A stretch of 54,204 bases of DNA from Planctomycetales bacterium (GCA_007119795.1 SKOZ01000072.1:1-54204); one strand, 5' to 3'; shown: positions 1-9,509, numbered from the stretch's first letter. Notes: generated by a model from the letters alone, not told the origin. Translations and numbers: made by a program.

Positions 1-13
1 CCCCTAATCCCCC

Positions 14-1390
14 ATGTCCAGCCCAGCCGCCACGACGCCCCCTGCCGACCGGCCGCCCGCGGAGCTCTCGGAGGTCGAGTTCCAGCGGCTGAAGACGGCC
101 ATCCACGAGGAGCTCATCGAGTCGCTCGACCTGGCCACGGTCGGCGAGATGGACCACGACGTGCTGGCGGCCGAGATCCGCCGGCTCGCCGAGGAGGTCT
201 GCCGCGACCTGGACCGCCGGCTCTCTGCGGAGGGGCACCAGCGGATGCTCGCCGAGCTGCTCGACGAGGTCTTCGGCCTGGGGCCGCTCGAGCGCCTCAT
301 GCGAGACCCTTCCATCAGCGACATCCTCGTCAACGGGCCGCAGGAGGTGTACGTGGAACGGCACGGGCAGCTCGAGGAGGCCGACGTCGTCTTCGCCGAC
401 GAGCAGCACCTGGTGCGGATCATCCAGCGGGTGGTGGCCAAGGTGGGGCGGCGGGTGGACGAGGTGAGCCCCATGGTCGACGCCCGGCTGGAGGACGGCT
501 CCCGGCTGAACGCCATCGTGCCGCCGTTGGCGTTGGGTGGCGCCAAGCTCTCGATCCGCCGTTTCGGAGCTCGGCCCCTCACGGCCGCCGACCTTCTCGC
601 GGGCGGGACGGCCCTCGCTGAGATGCTGGACTTCCTGGCGGCGGCCGTGCGGTCGCGCGTCAGCTTCCTCATCTCCGGCGGGACGGGTGCGGGCAAGACG
701 ACCCTGCTCAACGCGCTCTCGGCCTTCATTCCCCCGCGGGAGCGGATCATCACCATCGAGGACTCGGCCGAGCTCAAGCTCGACCACCGCCACGTCGTCT
801 GCCTGGAGACCCGCGACGCCAACGTGGAGGGGGCCGGGACGGTGACCCAGCGCGACCTGGTCCGCAACAGCCTCCGCATGCGCCCCGACCGAATTCTCGT
901 CGGGGAGGTCCGCGGCGCCGAGGCCCTCGACATGCTCCAGGCCATGAACACCGGCCACGAGGGCTCGCTGACCACGATCCACGCCAACGACACCCGCGAC
1001 GCGCTGGCCCGGCTGGAGATGATGGTCGCCATGACCGCCCTGGAGCTGCCGGTCCAGGTGGTGCGGCAGTACATCGCCGCCGGCATCCGGCTGGTGGTGC
1101 ACGTCTCGCGGCTCCAGGGCGGGGGCCGCAAGATCACGCGGATCTCGGAGGTTCGGGGCGTGGACCAGGCTGGCTATCGCATCGAGGACATCTTCGCCTA
1201 CCGGCAGCAGGGGGTCGATGCCGAGGGGAACGCCGTGGGCGAGTTCTATGCCACCGGCTACCGCCCGGCGTGCCTGGAGCGGCTGCGGACCAGCGGCATC
1301 GAGGTGTCGGAGGAGTGGTTCCGCCGCAAGCCGCCGGCCGGCCCCCCGCCCGGCCCCGACCTCCCGTTTGGACGCCGGAGGAACCCATGA
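14..1390 (+). CDS. tadA: TadA/CpaF-family secretion ATPase
   Basis: Cytoplasmic hexameric ATPase that powers assembly of Tad/Flp pili (type IVc), working on the inner-membrane platform made by TadB and TadC. The 458-residue protein has the usual N-terminal helical region, then the Walker A motif GGTGAGKTT with its lysine at about residue 228, and the Walker B/His-box region around ILVGEVRGAEALDML and TTIHAND. Length fits CpaF proteins. The ATG at 14 lacks an obvious Shine-Dalgarno sequence and lies close to the window edge, so the true start is slightly uncertain. It overlaps tadB by the ATGA arrangement, so the two are translationally coupled. The prepilin, secretin and peptidase genes are not in the window and presumably lie upstream. 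Confidence 0.95.
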   Translation: MSSPAATTPPADRPPAELSEVEFQRLKTAIHEELIESLDLATVGEMDHDVLAAEIRRLAEEVCRDLDRRLSAEGHQRMLAELLDEVFGLGPLERLMRDPSISDILVNGPQEVYVERHGQLEEADVVFADEQHLVRIIQRVVAKVGRRVDEVSPMVDARLEDGSRLNAIVPPLALGGAKLSIRRFGARPLTAADLLAGGTALAEMLDFLAAAVRSRVSFLISGGTGAGKTTLLNALSAFIPPRERIITIEDSAELKLDHRHVVCLETRDANVEGAGTVTQRDLVRNSLRMRPDRILVGEVRGAEALDMLQAMNTGHEGSLTTIHANDTRDALARLEMMVAMTALELPVQVVRQYIAAGIRLVVHVSRLQGGGRKITRISEVRGVDQAGYRIEDIFAYRQQGVDAEGNAVGEFYATGYRPACLERLRTSGIEVSEEWFRRKPPAGPPPGPDLPFGRRRNP

Positions 1391-2319
1391 GTCCCTTGGC
1401 GGTCTCGCTGCTGGTGTTCCTGGCAACCGGGTCGGCCGTGGCGGCCGCAGCGCTGGTGGTCCGCGATCTGCGAGGGGCTGCCGCCGCGTCGAACCAGCCA
1501 GACGCGGCAAAGCCCTTTCGCTTGCAGCGGCTGCGGCCCCCTCCCGCCGTCGAGGATCCGGGGCCCATCGAGGCCTTCGACGGCTGGTTCGCGCAGTTGC
1601 TCGACGACGCCGGGCTCGAATGGAACCCCACCGCAACGGCCGCCGCCATCCTCCTGTTCGGCGCCCTTTGCGGGACGCTGCTCTTCTTCTTCGACGAGCG
1701 GGTGCTGCCGGCGGTCCTCGCCGGCGCCTTGACGACCCCCCTGCCGCTCGTCTACCTCGTCTTCCGCCGCGAGCGCCGCCGGGCCCAACTCCAGGATCAG
1801 TTGCCCCCCGCGCTGGAGACCCTTGCCCGCAGCATGCGCGCCGGCCAGACGCTCGACCGGTCGATCGCCCTCCTGGGGGCACATTCGCCGGAGCCCATGG
1901 CGGGCGAGTTCCGCTGGTGCGCCCGGCAGATGGAGATGGGCCTGGCGCTGCCGGCCGTCATGCGCGGCCTGGCGCGGCGGCTGCGGCTCTACGACGTGCA
2001 GCTTCTGGCCACGACACTCATCGTCCACCGCCAGACGGGCGGCAACGTGGTCACCGTGCTGGAGCGGCTGGCGCAGATGATCCGCGACCGACTCAACTAC
2101 CGCCGGCAGCTCCGCGCCACCACGGCGGCCGGCCGGATGTCGGCCGGGCTGGTCGCCATTGTCGGGCCGGCCGTTCTGGTCTACTTCGTCTTCTTCCAAC
2201 CCGATTACGCCGACCCCATGCTCCGCGACCCCCTCGGCCAGGCGATGCTCGCCGTGGCCGTAGCCCTGGAGGTCGTGGGGCTGGTCTGGATCTTCCGGCT
2301 CCTGAAGCCGAAATACTGA
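1387..2319 (+). CDS. tadB: TadB-like pilus assembly membrane protein
   Basis: Inner-membrane platform protein of the Tad/Flp pilus, a type II secretion F-domain family member and partner of TadC and the TadA ATPase. The 310 residues start with a transmembrane helix (about residues 4-25). Further hydrophobic stretches lie in the first half and at the C terminus, flanking a cytoplasmic helical domain with the T2SSF-type stretch ETLARSMRAGQTLDRSI. The start is fixed by the ATG at 1387 overlapping the tadA stop. Longer readings of the same frame run into tadA and lack a membrane segment. Assignment rests on order and topology together. Confidence 0.9.
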   Translation: MSPLAVSLLVFLATGSAVAAAALVVRDLRGAAAASNQPDAAKPFRLQRLRPPPAVEDPGPIEAFDGWFAQLLDDAGLEWNPTATAAAILLFGALCGTLLFFFDERVLPAVLAGALTTPLPLVYLVFRRERRRAQLQDQLPPALETLARSMRAGQTLDRSIALLGAHSPEPMAGEFRWCARQMEMGLALPAVMRGLARRLRLYDVQLLATTLIVHRQTGGNVVTVLERLAQMIRDRLNYRRQLRATTAAGRMSAGLVAIVGPAVLVYFVFFQPDYADPMLRDPLGQAMLAVAVALEVVGLVWIFRLLKPKY

Positions 2320-2335
2320 TTTTGAGGAAGCTCCC

Positions 2336-3328
2336 GTGTGGCTCTCCCTGCTGGTGTTCCTGCTGATCTCGTCCGGCTGCTTCGCCGTGCTGCGGTACTT
2401 CATGCGCCGCGGGAGCAACCGCGAAGAGGACCCCACCGCCGGCCGCAGGAAGCGGCCCCTGTTGTTCGGGGCCCTGACGGAGCCGCTGGCGGGCATCCTG
2501 CCCGTGCGGCCGGATACCGGCAAGCAGTACACCCGGCTGCTCCGCCAGGCGGGCCATTACGGTGCCGACGCGCTCTCCGAGTACCTGGGGCTGCGCAATG
2601 CCCTGGTCGCCGGCGGGCTACTGCTGAGCGTAGCCGCCATCGTGGTCCTCAGCGAGCCGGGGGAGCCGGCCATGTACGCCCTGGGGTTGACCGGGCTCCT
2701 GGCGGTGATCCTGCTCTACGCCGCCCCGCGGTTGGTGCTGGAGACGATGTCCAAGGGACGCGTGCGGCGGATCGAGGAGAGCCTGCCCGACGCCATGGAC
2801 ATGATCACCATGTGCGTCTCGGCGGGCCTGCCCCTGCAGCACGCCATCGGCCGGGTGAGCGAGGAGACGCGGGCCAGCCACCCCGATCTCTCCTTCGAGC
2901 TGCGGATCGTAGGGCGGCACACCGAGGCCGGCTCGCTCAGCACGGCGATTCGGAAGTTTGCCGAGCGGCTGGACGTGCCCGAGATCCACTCCGTGGCGAC
3001 CATGGTCTGGCAGGCCGAGCAGCAGGGGGGCAGCGTGGCCGGGGCCTTTCAGTCCTTCGCCGACCAGGTGCGGCTCAACCGCCGCCAGCGGGCCGAGGAG
3101 GCCGGGAACAAGGCCGCCTTCAAGATGCTCTTCCCCCTGGTCTTCTGCCTGGCACCGGCAGTCTACATCGTGCTCCTGGGACCCGCGGTCATGGACATTC
3201 GCGACTTCTTCCGCCGCGAGCGGGAGCCGGGCGGGGTGCTGGCGACGACTCCGGAAGACCTGGACACCATGCTGGCCCCGCCCCCCGTCGCAGCGGATCC
3301 CGCCGAGCCGGCCGCCCCCGGCGAGTAG
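2336..3328 (+). CDS. tadC: TadC-like pilus assembly membrane protein
   Basis: Second inner-membrane platform subunit of the Tad/Flp pilus machine, predicted to pair with TadB. The 330 residues have an N-terminal helix (WLSLLVFLLIS), two helices near residues 90-135, a cytoplasmic T2SSF-type domain containing DAMDMITMCVSAGLPLQHAI, and a C-terminal helix (LFPLVFCLAPAVYIVLLG). The GTG at 2336 follows a GAGGA element (about 2323-2327) and lies only 16 bases after tadB, consistent with one operon. The last 45 residues are acidic and Pro/Ala-rich and probably disordered. This is the last Tad gene; the next gene is unrelated. Confidence 0.9.
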   Translation: MWLSLLVFLLISSGCFAVLRYFMRRGSNREEDPTAGRRKRPLLFGALTEPLAGILPVRPDTGKQYTRLLRQAGHYGADALSEYLGLRNALVAGGLLLSVAAIVVLSEPGEPAMYALGLTGLLAVILLYAAPRLVLETMSKGRVRRIEESLPDAMDMITMCVSAGLPLQHAIGRVSEETRASHPDLSFELRIVGRHTEAGSLSTAIRKFAERLDVPEIHSVATMVWQAEQQGGSVAGAFQSFADQVRLNRRQRAEEAGNKAAFKMLFPLVFCLAPAVYIVLLGPAVMDIRDFFRREREPGGVLATTPEDLDTMLAPPPVAADPAEPAAPGE

Positions 3329-3496
3329 AGCAGGGAATGGTTCGGGGGTTCAACGCCCAGCGGTCCACTGGAATAGCTGGAGACCTTCCTGCCTTCACCC
3401 GCTCCCCCCCAACGGGGTGGATCCCTTGCCGCGACTTGTCAAGGGCGCGCCGAACGGGTAACCTCTTAGGTTTGGACGTGCGGAACGGGTAGCGAC

Positions 3497-4741
3497 ATGG
3501 CGCCAGAGCGGCCTGACAATCAACGCATCGTGATCACCGGCGTGGGGCTGACCGCGCCGAACGGCGAGAGCCTCGCGGAATACCGGGAGAACCTCCTCGC
3601 CGGCCGCAGCGGGGTCACCGATTACGAGACGCGCTACTTCGGCCCCACGCTCGCCGGCGTTTGCCGCTTCGACGAGCTCCGCCACCAGCGCCGCAAGGAG
3701 GTCCGCCGCGGCACCCGAGCCGGCAGCATCGCCGTCTTCTGCGCCCGCGAGGCCGTGGCCGATTCGGGCGTCGACTGGGAGAACGTCGATCGGTCGCGGG
3801 TGGGCGTCTACCTGGGCGTCACCGAGCACGGCAACGTGGAGACCGAGAACGAGATCTATCTGCTCAAGGGCTACGAGTACGACACGCAGTACTGGTCGCA
3901 CCACCACAACCCCCGGACCGTGGCCAACAATCCCGCGGGCGAGGTCTCCCTGAACATGGAGATCACCGGTCCGCACTACACGCTGGGAGCGGCCTGCGCG
4001 GCAGGGAACGCGGGGATCATCCAGGGGGTGCAGATGCTGCGGCTGGGCGAATGCGACCTGGCCCTGGCCGGGGGCGTCTCGGAGAGCATCCACACCTTCG
4101 GCATCTTCGCCAGCTTCCACAGCCAGGGCGCGCTGGCGCGTCACGACGACCCCACCCGTGCCTCGCGGCCCTTCGACCGCGACCGCAACGGCATCGTCGT
4201 CGCCGAAGGGGGGTGCGTGTATCTCCTGGAACGCTTCGACGACGCCAAGGCCCGCGGCGCGACGATCTACGGCGAGGTCGTCGGCTACGGGATGAACAGC
4301 GACGCCCACGATTTCGTCCTTCCCCTGCCCGAGCGGCAGGCCGAATGCATGCGGCTGGCGCTGCGGCGCGCCCGCCTTTCCCCCGAGCAGATCGACATCG
4401 TCAGCACCCACGCCACGAGCACCACCTCGGGCGACGTCCAGGAAGTGGAGGCGGTCCGCGCGGTCTTCGGCGAGAACGGCGCTACGAAGCTGAACAACAC
4501 GAAGAGCTTCATCGGCCATGCCATGGGGGCCGCCGGGGCCCTGGAGCTGGCGGGGAACCTGCCCGCCTTCCGCGACGGCGTGTGCCACGCCACGATCAAC
4601 CTCGACCACCTCGATCCCGCGTGCGCCCACGGCGGCCTGGTGGCCAACCAGCCGCAGGAGGTGGGCCACGTGAAGACGATCCTCAACAACTCCTTCGGCA
4701 TGCTGGGGATCAACTCGGTGGTCATCGTGCAACGGATTTGA
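3497..4741 (+). CDS. beta-ketoacyl-ACP synthase (FabF/KAS II family)
   Basis: Condensing enzyme that extends an ACP-bound acyl chain by two carbons from malonyl-ACP. The 414-residue length matches FabF. The Cys-His-His triad is complete: Cys167 in GAACAAGN, His305 in [10 protein letters not shown] and His341 in [12 protein letters not shown]. It heads a same-strand cluster with its own ACP, two CrtI-like oxidoreductases, a FabZ-like dehydratase and a FabI-like reductase, which points to a specialised acyl chain rather than housekeeping fatty acids; a separate FabH is encoded at 38 kb. The family is secure. The product is unknown and cannot be read from sequence. A chain-length factor is less likely because the catalytic Cys is kept. 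Confidence 0.93.
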   Translation: MAPERPDNQRIVITGVGLTAPNGESLAEYRENLLAGRSGVTDYETRYFGPTLAGVCRFDELRHQRRKEVRRGTRAGSIAVFCAREAVADSGVDWENVDRSRVGVYLGVTEHGNVETENEIYLLKGYEYDTQYWSHHHNPRTVANNPAGEVSLNMEITGPHYTLGAACAAGNAGIIQGVQMLRLGECDLALAGGVSESIHTFGIFASFHSQGALARHDDPTRASRPFDRDRNGIVVAEGGCVYLLERFDDAKARGATIYGEVVGYGMNSDAHDFVLPLPERQAECMRLALRRARLSPEQIDIVSTHATSTTSGDVQEVEAVRAVFGENGATKLNNTKSFIGHAMGAAGALELAGNLPAFRDGVCHATINLDHLDPACAHGGLVANQPQEVGHVKTILNNSFGMLGINSVVIVQRI

Positions 4742-4764
4742 ATCGACCACGGAGAGTATTCGTT

Positions 4765-5025
4765 ATGATCGCTGCCGATATCCGCGAAGCCGTCCACGCG
4801 ATCCTCGCCGACGTTGCCCCCGACGAGGACCTCAGCGGGCTGAAGGACGACGTCCCCTTCCGCGACCAGCTCGACCTGGACAGCATGGATTTCCTGGACA
4901 TCGTCATGGAGCTTCGCAAGCGATACCGCATCCAGATTCCCGAAGAGGACTACCCCGCCCTGGCCAGCATGCAGAGCACCGTGGCCTACCTCGAACCGCT
5001 GATGAAGGACATACCCAAGGTCTGA
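4765..5025 (+). CDS. acyl carrier protein
   Basis: Small acidic carrier (86 residues) that holds the growing chain on a phosphopantetheine arm. The attachment motif is DLDSMDF with Ser40 as the predicted pantetheinylated residue, in the usual four-helix ACP context. The ATG at 4765 follows a GGAGAG element (4751-4756) by a short spacer. It starts 23 bases after the ketosynthase stop, so the two are probably co-transcribed. A Met replaces the more usual Leu after the serine, and the spacing around the motif is otherwise standard. Probably dedicated to the neighbouring ketosynthase, dehydratase and reductase; that partnership is inferred from position. Confidence 0.93.
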   Translation: MIAADIREAVHAILADVAPDEDLSGLKDDVPFRDQLDLDSMDFLDIVMELRKRYRIQIPEEDYPALASMQSTVAYLEPLMKDIPKV

Positions 5026-5033
5026 TCGGCAGT

Positions 5034-5054
5034 TGGTGGCTGGTAGCTGGTGGC
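5034..5054 (+). repeat. heptamer tandem repeat x3
   Basis: Three head-to-tail 7-base units (TGGTGGC, TGGTAGC, TGGTGGC) fill most of the short gap between the ACP gene and the first oxidoreductase gene. The block overlaps a possible GTG start at 5050, which is one reason to prefer the ATG at 5077. No function can be assigned. Confidence 0.85.
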
Positions 5055-5076
5055 GGGTATCGGCGACGGCACGACC

Positions 5077-6453
5077 ATGTACGATACGCTCATCATCGGC
5101 GCCGGCATGTCCGCCCTGGCGGCCGGGATCCGCCTGGCCCACTTCGGCCAGCGGGTATGCATTCTCGAGCGCCACACGACGATCGGGGGGCTGAACTCCT
5201 TTTACCGGCTGGGGGGGAGGAACTACGACGTCGGTCTCCACGCCGTGACGAACTACGCGCCCGGCGGCGACCGCCACCGCCCCCTGGCGCGGCTCTTGCG
5301 GCAGCTCCGCCTCAGCCTCGACGAATTGGCGCTCCGCCCCCAGATCGGTTCGGCGGTCGCCTTCCCGGGGGTGCGGCTGGAGTTCAGCAACGACTTCGCC
5401 CTCTTCGAGTCCGAGGTCCGCCGCCACTTCCCCGGCCAGGTCGACAAGCTCCGCCGCCTCGTAAGCCAGACGGTCGATTACGACCAGATCGAGGCCTCCA
5501 CCGCCGGTCTTTCCGCGCGCGAGGTCGTGGGGCGGATCATCGACGATCCCCTCCTCCTGGAGATGCTCTTCTGTCCGATCCTCTTTTACGGCGGGGCCCG
5601 CGAGCACGACGTGGAGTTCGGGCAGTTCTCGATCATGTTCCGGTCGATCTTCCTGGAAGGGCTGGCGCGGCCCTTTGCGGGCGTGCGGCCGATCCTCAAG
5701 GTTCTCGTCCGCAAGTACAAGGCCCTCGGCGGCGAGCTGCGGCTGCGGGCCGGCGTGGCCCGGATCGTGGTCCGCAACGGCCGCGCCGAGAAGGTCCTTC
5801 TCGAAGACGGCAGCGAGCTCTCCGCGCGGCGCATCGTCTCCTCGGCGGGGCGGCTCGAGACCATGCGCCTGCTCGACGCGCCCGACCCCCTGGCTCCCTC
5901 CCGCGGCAGCCGCATTTCCTTCGTGGAATCGATCTCCTTCCTCAATCGCCAGCCCCGCGACGTCGGCTTCGACCGTGCGATCGTCTTCTTCAACGATGCG
6001 CCCCGCTTTCGCTACGCCGTTCCCGAGGGCCCCGTCGATCTCCACAGCGGCGTGATCTGCTCGCCGAACAACTACTTCTACGAGGAGCCGCTCGCCGAGG
6101 GGGTCGTCCGCCTTACCGCCCTGGCCAACTACGGCTACTGGAAAGACCTCCCCGAGGAGGAATACCGCCTCGAGAAGCTCCGCTGGTACGACCGCCTGGC
6201 CGCCTCGGCGGTCCGCTTCATGCCGGACTTCCGGGGTTTGGTCATCGACACCGATCTCTTCACGCCACGGACCATCGAGCGCTTCACCGGCCACACCGGC
6301 GGCGCCGTCTACGGCGACCCCCAGAAGCACCGCGACGGGACGACCCCGGTGAAGAACCTCTTTCTCTGCGGCAACGACCAGGGGCTGGTGGGGATCGTCG
6401 GTACGCTGCTCAGCGGCATCGGCGTGGCCAATCGCCATCTCTTGAAGGACTGA
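5077..6453 (+). CDS. FAD-dependent oxidoreductase, CrtI/CrtISO-like (first copy)
   Basis: Member of the phytoene desaturase / carotenoid isomerase / retinol saturase family, which desaturate, isomerise or reduce polyene chains with FAD. The 458 residues start directly with the dinucleotide-binding fold [12 protein letters not shown], followed by [17 protein letters not shown], a family-typical stretch near the FAD. The C-terminal FAD-binding region is present ([22 protein letters not shown]). ATG 5077 is chosen because it places the glycine-rich motif at the N terminus; an in-frame GTG at 5050 falls in a tandem repeat. Placed between ACP and a second family member, it probably acts on an ACP-bound or free acyl product. 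No phytoene synthase gene is in the window, so a carotenoid substrate is not supported. Confidence 0.85.
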   Translation: MYDTLIIGAGMSALAAGIRLAHFGQRVCILERHTTIGGLNSFYRLGGRNYDVGLHAVTNYAPGGDRHRPLARLLRQLRLSLDELALRPQIGSAVAFPGVRLEFSNDFALFESEVRRHFPGQVDKLRRLVSQTVDYDQIEASTAGLSAREVVGRIIDDPLLLEMLFCPILFYGGAREHDVEFGQFSIMFRSIFLEGLARPFAGVRPILKVLVRKYKALGGELRLRAGVARIVVRNGRAEKVLLEDGSELSARRIVSSAGRLETMRLLDAPDPLAPSRGSRISFVESISFLNRQPRDVGFDRAIVFFNDAPRFRYAVPEGPVDLHSGVICSPNNYFYEEPLAEGVVRLTALANYGYWKDLPEEEYRLEKLRWYDRLAASAVRFMPDFRGLVIDTDLFTPRTIERFTGHTGGAVYGDPQKHRDGTTPVKNLFLCGNDQGLVGIVGTLLSGIGVANRHLLKD

Positions 6454-6458
6454 CCCCC

Positions 6459-7976
6459 ATGCCCGACGCCCTCGCCTCCCAGCTCGCCGCCGCCGCCCGC
6501 ATCCGCGCCAAGACGCCGCCGCCCCGGGAGCACGTGGCCCGCAAGCACCTGGCCGACCTGGAGGACGAGTACGACGTGGTCGTCATCGGCTCGGGGCTCG
6601 GCGGCATGACGGCCGCCAACACCCTGGCCCGCGCCGGCCACCGCGTCCTCCTCCTGGAGCAGCACTACAAACTCGGCGGCCTGGCCACCTGGTTCCGCCG
6701 GCCGGGAGGGCACATCTTCGACGTCTCCCTGCACGGCTTTCCTTATGGGATGGTGAAGAGCTGCCGCCGCTACTGGACCCGGGAGATCGCCGACTCGATC
6801 GTGCAGCTCGAGCACATCCGCTTCGACAACCCCATGTTCTCGCTCTCGACGACCTTCGACCGCGAGGACTTCACCACCCTCTTGACCGGCCGCTTCGGCA
6901 TCGAGCCGAGCACGGTGCGGGCCTTCTTCGACACCGCCCGGGGGATGAACTTCTACGACGACCAGGCGCTCACCACCGGCGCGCTGTTCGACCGCTTCTT
7001 CCCCGGCCGCGAGGACGTGGTGCGGCTCCTCATGGAGCCGATCACCTACGCCAACGGCTCCACCTTGGAAGACCCCGCGCTCACCTACGGGATCGTCTTC
7101 TCGAACTTCATGTCCAAGGGGGTCTACACCTTCCAGGGCGGCACCGACCGGCTCGTAGGACTCATGGAGGCGGAGCTGAAGCGCAACGGCGTCGACGTCC
7201 GCATCCGCGCCGAAGCCGAGCGGATCGTCGTCGAGAACGGCCGCGTCGCCGGCGTGGAGGTAGGCGGCCGGCGCGTGGCCGCCCGGGCGGTCCTCTCCAA
7301 CGGCAACCTCCTGACCACCATCTTCCGCTTCGTCGGCGAGACGGCCTTCGACCCCGACTTCCTCGAAGAGGCCCGCGCCGTGCGGCTGAACAACTCGAGC
7401 ACCCAGGTCTACATGGCCCTCAAGCCCGGCGATCTCCTCGACGAGCGGGAGTGCGGCGACCTGCTCTTCAGCTCCACGGCCCCCGCCTTCCGCACCGAGA
7501 TGTTGCTCAGCCGCCAGGTCACCAGCCGCACGTACTCCTTCTACTATCCGCGGACCCGCCCCGGCTGCGACCGCTGCCTCGTCGTCTCCAGCACCAACGC
7601 CCGCTACGAGGATTGGGCCGGACTCGGGGCCGAGGAGTACCAGGCGAGCAAGCGGGACCTCGTGGAAACCACGCTCGACGCCCTGGAGAAGTACGTCCCC
7701 GGCATCCGTGGCCGCGTCGCCTCGGTCGACTGCTCCACTCCCCTGACCTTCCAACACTACACGCAGCACCTCGCCGGGGCGAGCTTCGGCACCAAGTTCG
7801 AGGGCCTGGCCGTCAGCCGTGCGCTGCCCGAGCAGGTCGCCGGGCTGTACCACGCCGGGAGCGTGGGGATCATCATGTCGGGCTGGCTGGGCGCGCTGAA
7901 CTACGGCGTCATCGTCGCCAACGACGTCGACGCCTACCTCATGCACAAGGCCTCGCAGCAGCCGGAGGAGGTTTGA
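6459..7976 (+). CDS. FAD-dependent oxidoreductase, CrtI/CrtISO-like (second copy)
   Basis: Second and more divergent member of the same family (505 residues). An extension of about 45 residues precedes the FAD fold [17 protein letters not shown] and the stretch [18 protein letters not shown]. The C-terminal motif [21 protein letters not shown] matches the FAD-contacting end of CrtI-like proteins. The ATG lies five bases after the previous stop, so both are very likely translated from one mRNA. Two non-identical copies side by side suggest successive steps or a heterodimer. The redox reaction and substrate are unknown; annotation stops at family level. Confidence 0.85.
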   Translation: MPDALASQLAAAARIRAKTPPPREHVARKHLADLEDEYDVVVIGSGLGGMTAANTLARAGHRVLLLEQHYKLGGLATWFRRPGGHIFDVSLHGFPYGMVKSCRRYWTREIADSIVQLEHIRFDNPMFSLSTTFDREDFTTLLTGRFGIEPSTVRAFFDTARGMNFYDDQALTTGALFDRFFPGREDVVRLLMEPITYANGSTLEDPALTYGIVFSNFMSKGVYTFQGGTDRLVGLMEAELKRNGVDVRIRAEAERIVVENGRVAGVEVGGRRVAARAVLSNGNLLTTIFRFVGETAFDPDFLEEARAVRLNNSSTQVYMALKPGDLLDERECGDLLFSSTAPAFRTEMLLSRQVTSRTYSFYYPRTRPGCDRCLVVSSTNARYEDWAGLGAEEYQASKRDLVETTLDALEKYVPGIRGRVASVDCSTPLTFQHYTQHLAGASFGTKFEGLAVSRALPEQVAGLYHAGSVGIIMSGWLGALNYGVIVANDVDAYLMHKASQQPEEV

Positions 7977-8015
7977 AGTTTGAAGGGTGAAGGGTGAAGT
8001 TTGAAGGGTGAAGGG
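7974..8015 (+). repeat. perfect 21-bp tandem duplication
   Basis: Two identical 21-base units lie head to tail (7974-7994 and 7995-8015), the first starting at the stop codon of the oxidoreductase gene. A near-inverted copy (CAAACTTCGCCCTTCA, about 8038-8053) follows, so the transcript could fold into a long hairpin inside the operon. Two further palindromes occupy the rest of this 273-base gap. Confidence 0.9.
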
Positions 8016-8085
8016 TGCCGTCGAGTTCTTCACACGTCAAACTTCGCCCTTCAGAATTCACAAAGTGATTACCGAAAACTGTACG

Positions 8086-8210
8086 CCGCACAGGCCTCTG
8101 TGCGGTGCCGCGCATCGCAAGACATCCCATAGGGAGACAGGGATGGCGCCCGAGGGAGCCGTTGTTTGGAAGGTGTCTTGCCGACCACGCACGGCACAGG
8201 GGCCTGTGCC
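8086..8210. repeat. pair of related palindromes (REP-like)
   Basis: Two hairpin-forming palindromes built around the same CACAG/CTGTG core. The first has an 8-bp stem CCGCACAG/CTGTGCGG with a 4-base loop (8086-8105); the second has stem GGCACAGG/CCTGTGCC with a 2-base loop (8193-8210). They lie 87 bases apart in the gap before the dehydratase gene. The layout resembles paired REP sequences (REPINs). No transposase gene is nearby. Each is flanked by a copy of ACCGAAAACT (8071 and 8237). Confidence 0.75.
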
Positions 8211-8249
8211 ACGTACCAAGAAACGAAAACTGAACACCGAAAACTTTCC

Positions 8250-8687
8250 ATGTCCCACGAAGCCATCCTGGCCGCCATCCCCCACCGTGAACCGTTCCTG
8301 CTCGTCGACGAGATCGTCGCCCGGGACGGAGACACCATCGAGTGTACGAAGACGTTTTCCGGCCGGGAGGAGTTCTTCGCCGGGCACTATCCCGGCTTCC
8401 CGCTGGTGCCGGGCGTCTACCTTCTGGAAGCGGCCATGCAGGCCGGGGCCATCCTCCTGGCGCCCCACTTCCGCGAGGCGGCGGACAAGGTACCCGTGGC
8501 CACGCGGATCGACCGCGTCAAGTTCCGCCAGATGGTCCGCCCCGGCGACACGCTCCGAATGAAGGTAACCCTCGTCGAGCGGCTCGCCGACGCCTTCTTC
8601 CTCAAGGCCCGCGTGGAGGTCGAGGGCCGCGTGGCCGCCCGCTTCGAATTCGCCTGCACGGCGGCAGCCCCGGGAGATGTGCCGTGA
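8250..8687 (+). CDS. FabZ/FabA-family 3-hydroxyacyl-ACP dehydratase
   Basis: Hot-dog-fold enzyme that removes water from 3-hydroxyacyl-ACP to give enoyl-ACP. The 145 residues contain the FabZ signature [20 protein letters not shown], with predicted catalytic His46 and Glu60. Length is typical. ATG 8250 is chosen because it begins the conserved [20 protein letters not shown] region; upstream in-frame sequence is repeat-rich intergenic DNA. The stop overlaps the start of the FabI-like gene, so the two consecutive steps are coupled. It sits in the ketosynthase-ACP-oxidoreductase cluster and probably serves that pathway, although a housekeeping role cannot be excluded since no other fabZ is visible here. 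Confidence 0.92.
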   Translation: MSHEAILAAIPHREPFLLVDEIVARDGDTIECTKTFSGREEFFAGHYPGFPLVPGVYLLEAAMQAGAILLAPHFREAADKVPVATRIDRVKFRQMVRPGDTLRMKVTLVERLADAFFLKARVEVEGRVAARFEFACTAAAPGDVP

Positions 8688-9493
8688 ACGACTACCTCGG
8701 CCTTGCCGGCAAGGAAATCCTCGTTTTCGGCGTGGCCAACCGCAAGAGCGTGGCCTGGCACATTGCCCGCCAGCTCGACCAGTGCGGGGCCCGCTGTTCC
8801 TTCGTGGTCCAGAACGAGGCCGTCCGCACCCAGGTGGCCCGGCTCGCGGGCGGCGCGCCGCTCTACACCTGCGACGTCGAGCACGATGCCGAGATCGCCC
8901 GCCTGGCCGAGGAGCTCGCCGCGGCCGGCGGCCGCTACCACGGCCTGGTTCACTCGATCGCCTTCGCCGATTATGCGGACGGCTTCCAGCCCTTCCACGC
9001 CACGCCGCGGGCGGCCTTCCTCCAGGCGATGAGCATCTCCTGCTACTCGCTGATCGCCCTCTGCGGGGCGCTCAAGGACCGCATCGACCCGGACGGCTCC
9101 GTGGTCACGATATCGATCTCCACGACCACCATGGCCAGCGAGAATTACGGCTACATGGCCCCCGTCAAGGCGGCGCTCGACTCCTCGCTGGCCTTCCTGG
9201 CCAAGTCCTTCAGCGAGTTCTCGCGAGTGCGGTTCAACGCCGTGGCGCCGGGGCTGCTGAAGACCTCGGCCTCGGCGGGCATCCCCGGTTACGTCGATTC
9301 CTACCTCTTCGCCGAGTCGGTGATCCCCCGCCGCCGGTCCGTGGCCACCGACGAAGCGGCGGCGGCGGCGGTCTTCCTCCTCAGCCCCCGATCCAGCGGC
9401 ATCAACGCCCAGCGGCTGGTCGTGGACGCGGGAATGGCCATCAACTACTTCGACCGCGAGATCATCCGCCGCGCCATGCGCGAGGATGCCTGA
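8684..9493 (+). CDS. fabI: FabI-like enoyl-ACP reductase (SDR family)
   Basis: Atypical short-chain dehydrogenase that reduces enoyl-ACP with NAD(P)H, the last step of a chain-elongation cycle. The 269 residues show the FabI-type nucleotide motif [13 protein letters not shown], the HSIAFA stretch, and the FabI-type active site Tyr155-x6-Lys162 rather than the classical Tyr-x3-Lys of other SDRs. The C terminus ends with [11 protein letters not shown], also family-like. The GTG at 8684 overlaps the dehydratase stop by four bases (GTGA), giving translational coupling. With the ketosynthase and dehydratase, most steps of an elongation cycle are present; no 3-ketoacyl reductase (FabG) is in this cluster. 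Confidence 0.87.
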   Translation: MNDYLGLAGKEILVFGVANRKSVAWHIARQLDQCGARCSFVVQNEAVRTQVARLAGGAPLYTCDVEHDAEIARLAEELAAAGGRYHGLVHSIAFADYADGFQPFHATPRAAFLQAMSISCYSLIALCGALKDRIDPDGSVVTISISTTTMASENYGYMAPVKAALDSSLAFLAKSFSEFSRVRFNAVAPGLLKTSASAGIPGYVDSYLFAESVIPRRRSVATDEAAAAAVFLLSPRSSGINAQRLVVDAGMAINYFDREIIRRAMREDA

Positions 9494-9509
9494 ACGGCAA
9501 GATCCCCCG

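Noticed and set aside
4..1137. Long minus-strand ORF opposite tadA
   Set aside because: It mirrors the codon pattern of tadA, is Arg/Ser-rich without any motif, and lacks a ribosome-binding site; typical shadow frame in GC-rich DNA.
3497..9493. Carotenoid biosynthesis cluster
   Set aside because: No phytoene synthase or prenyl transferase gene is present; the CrtI-like genes sit among acyl-chain genes.
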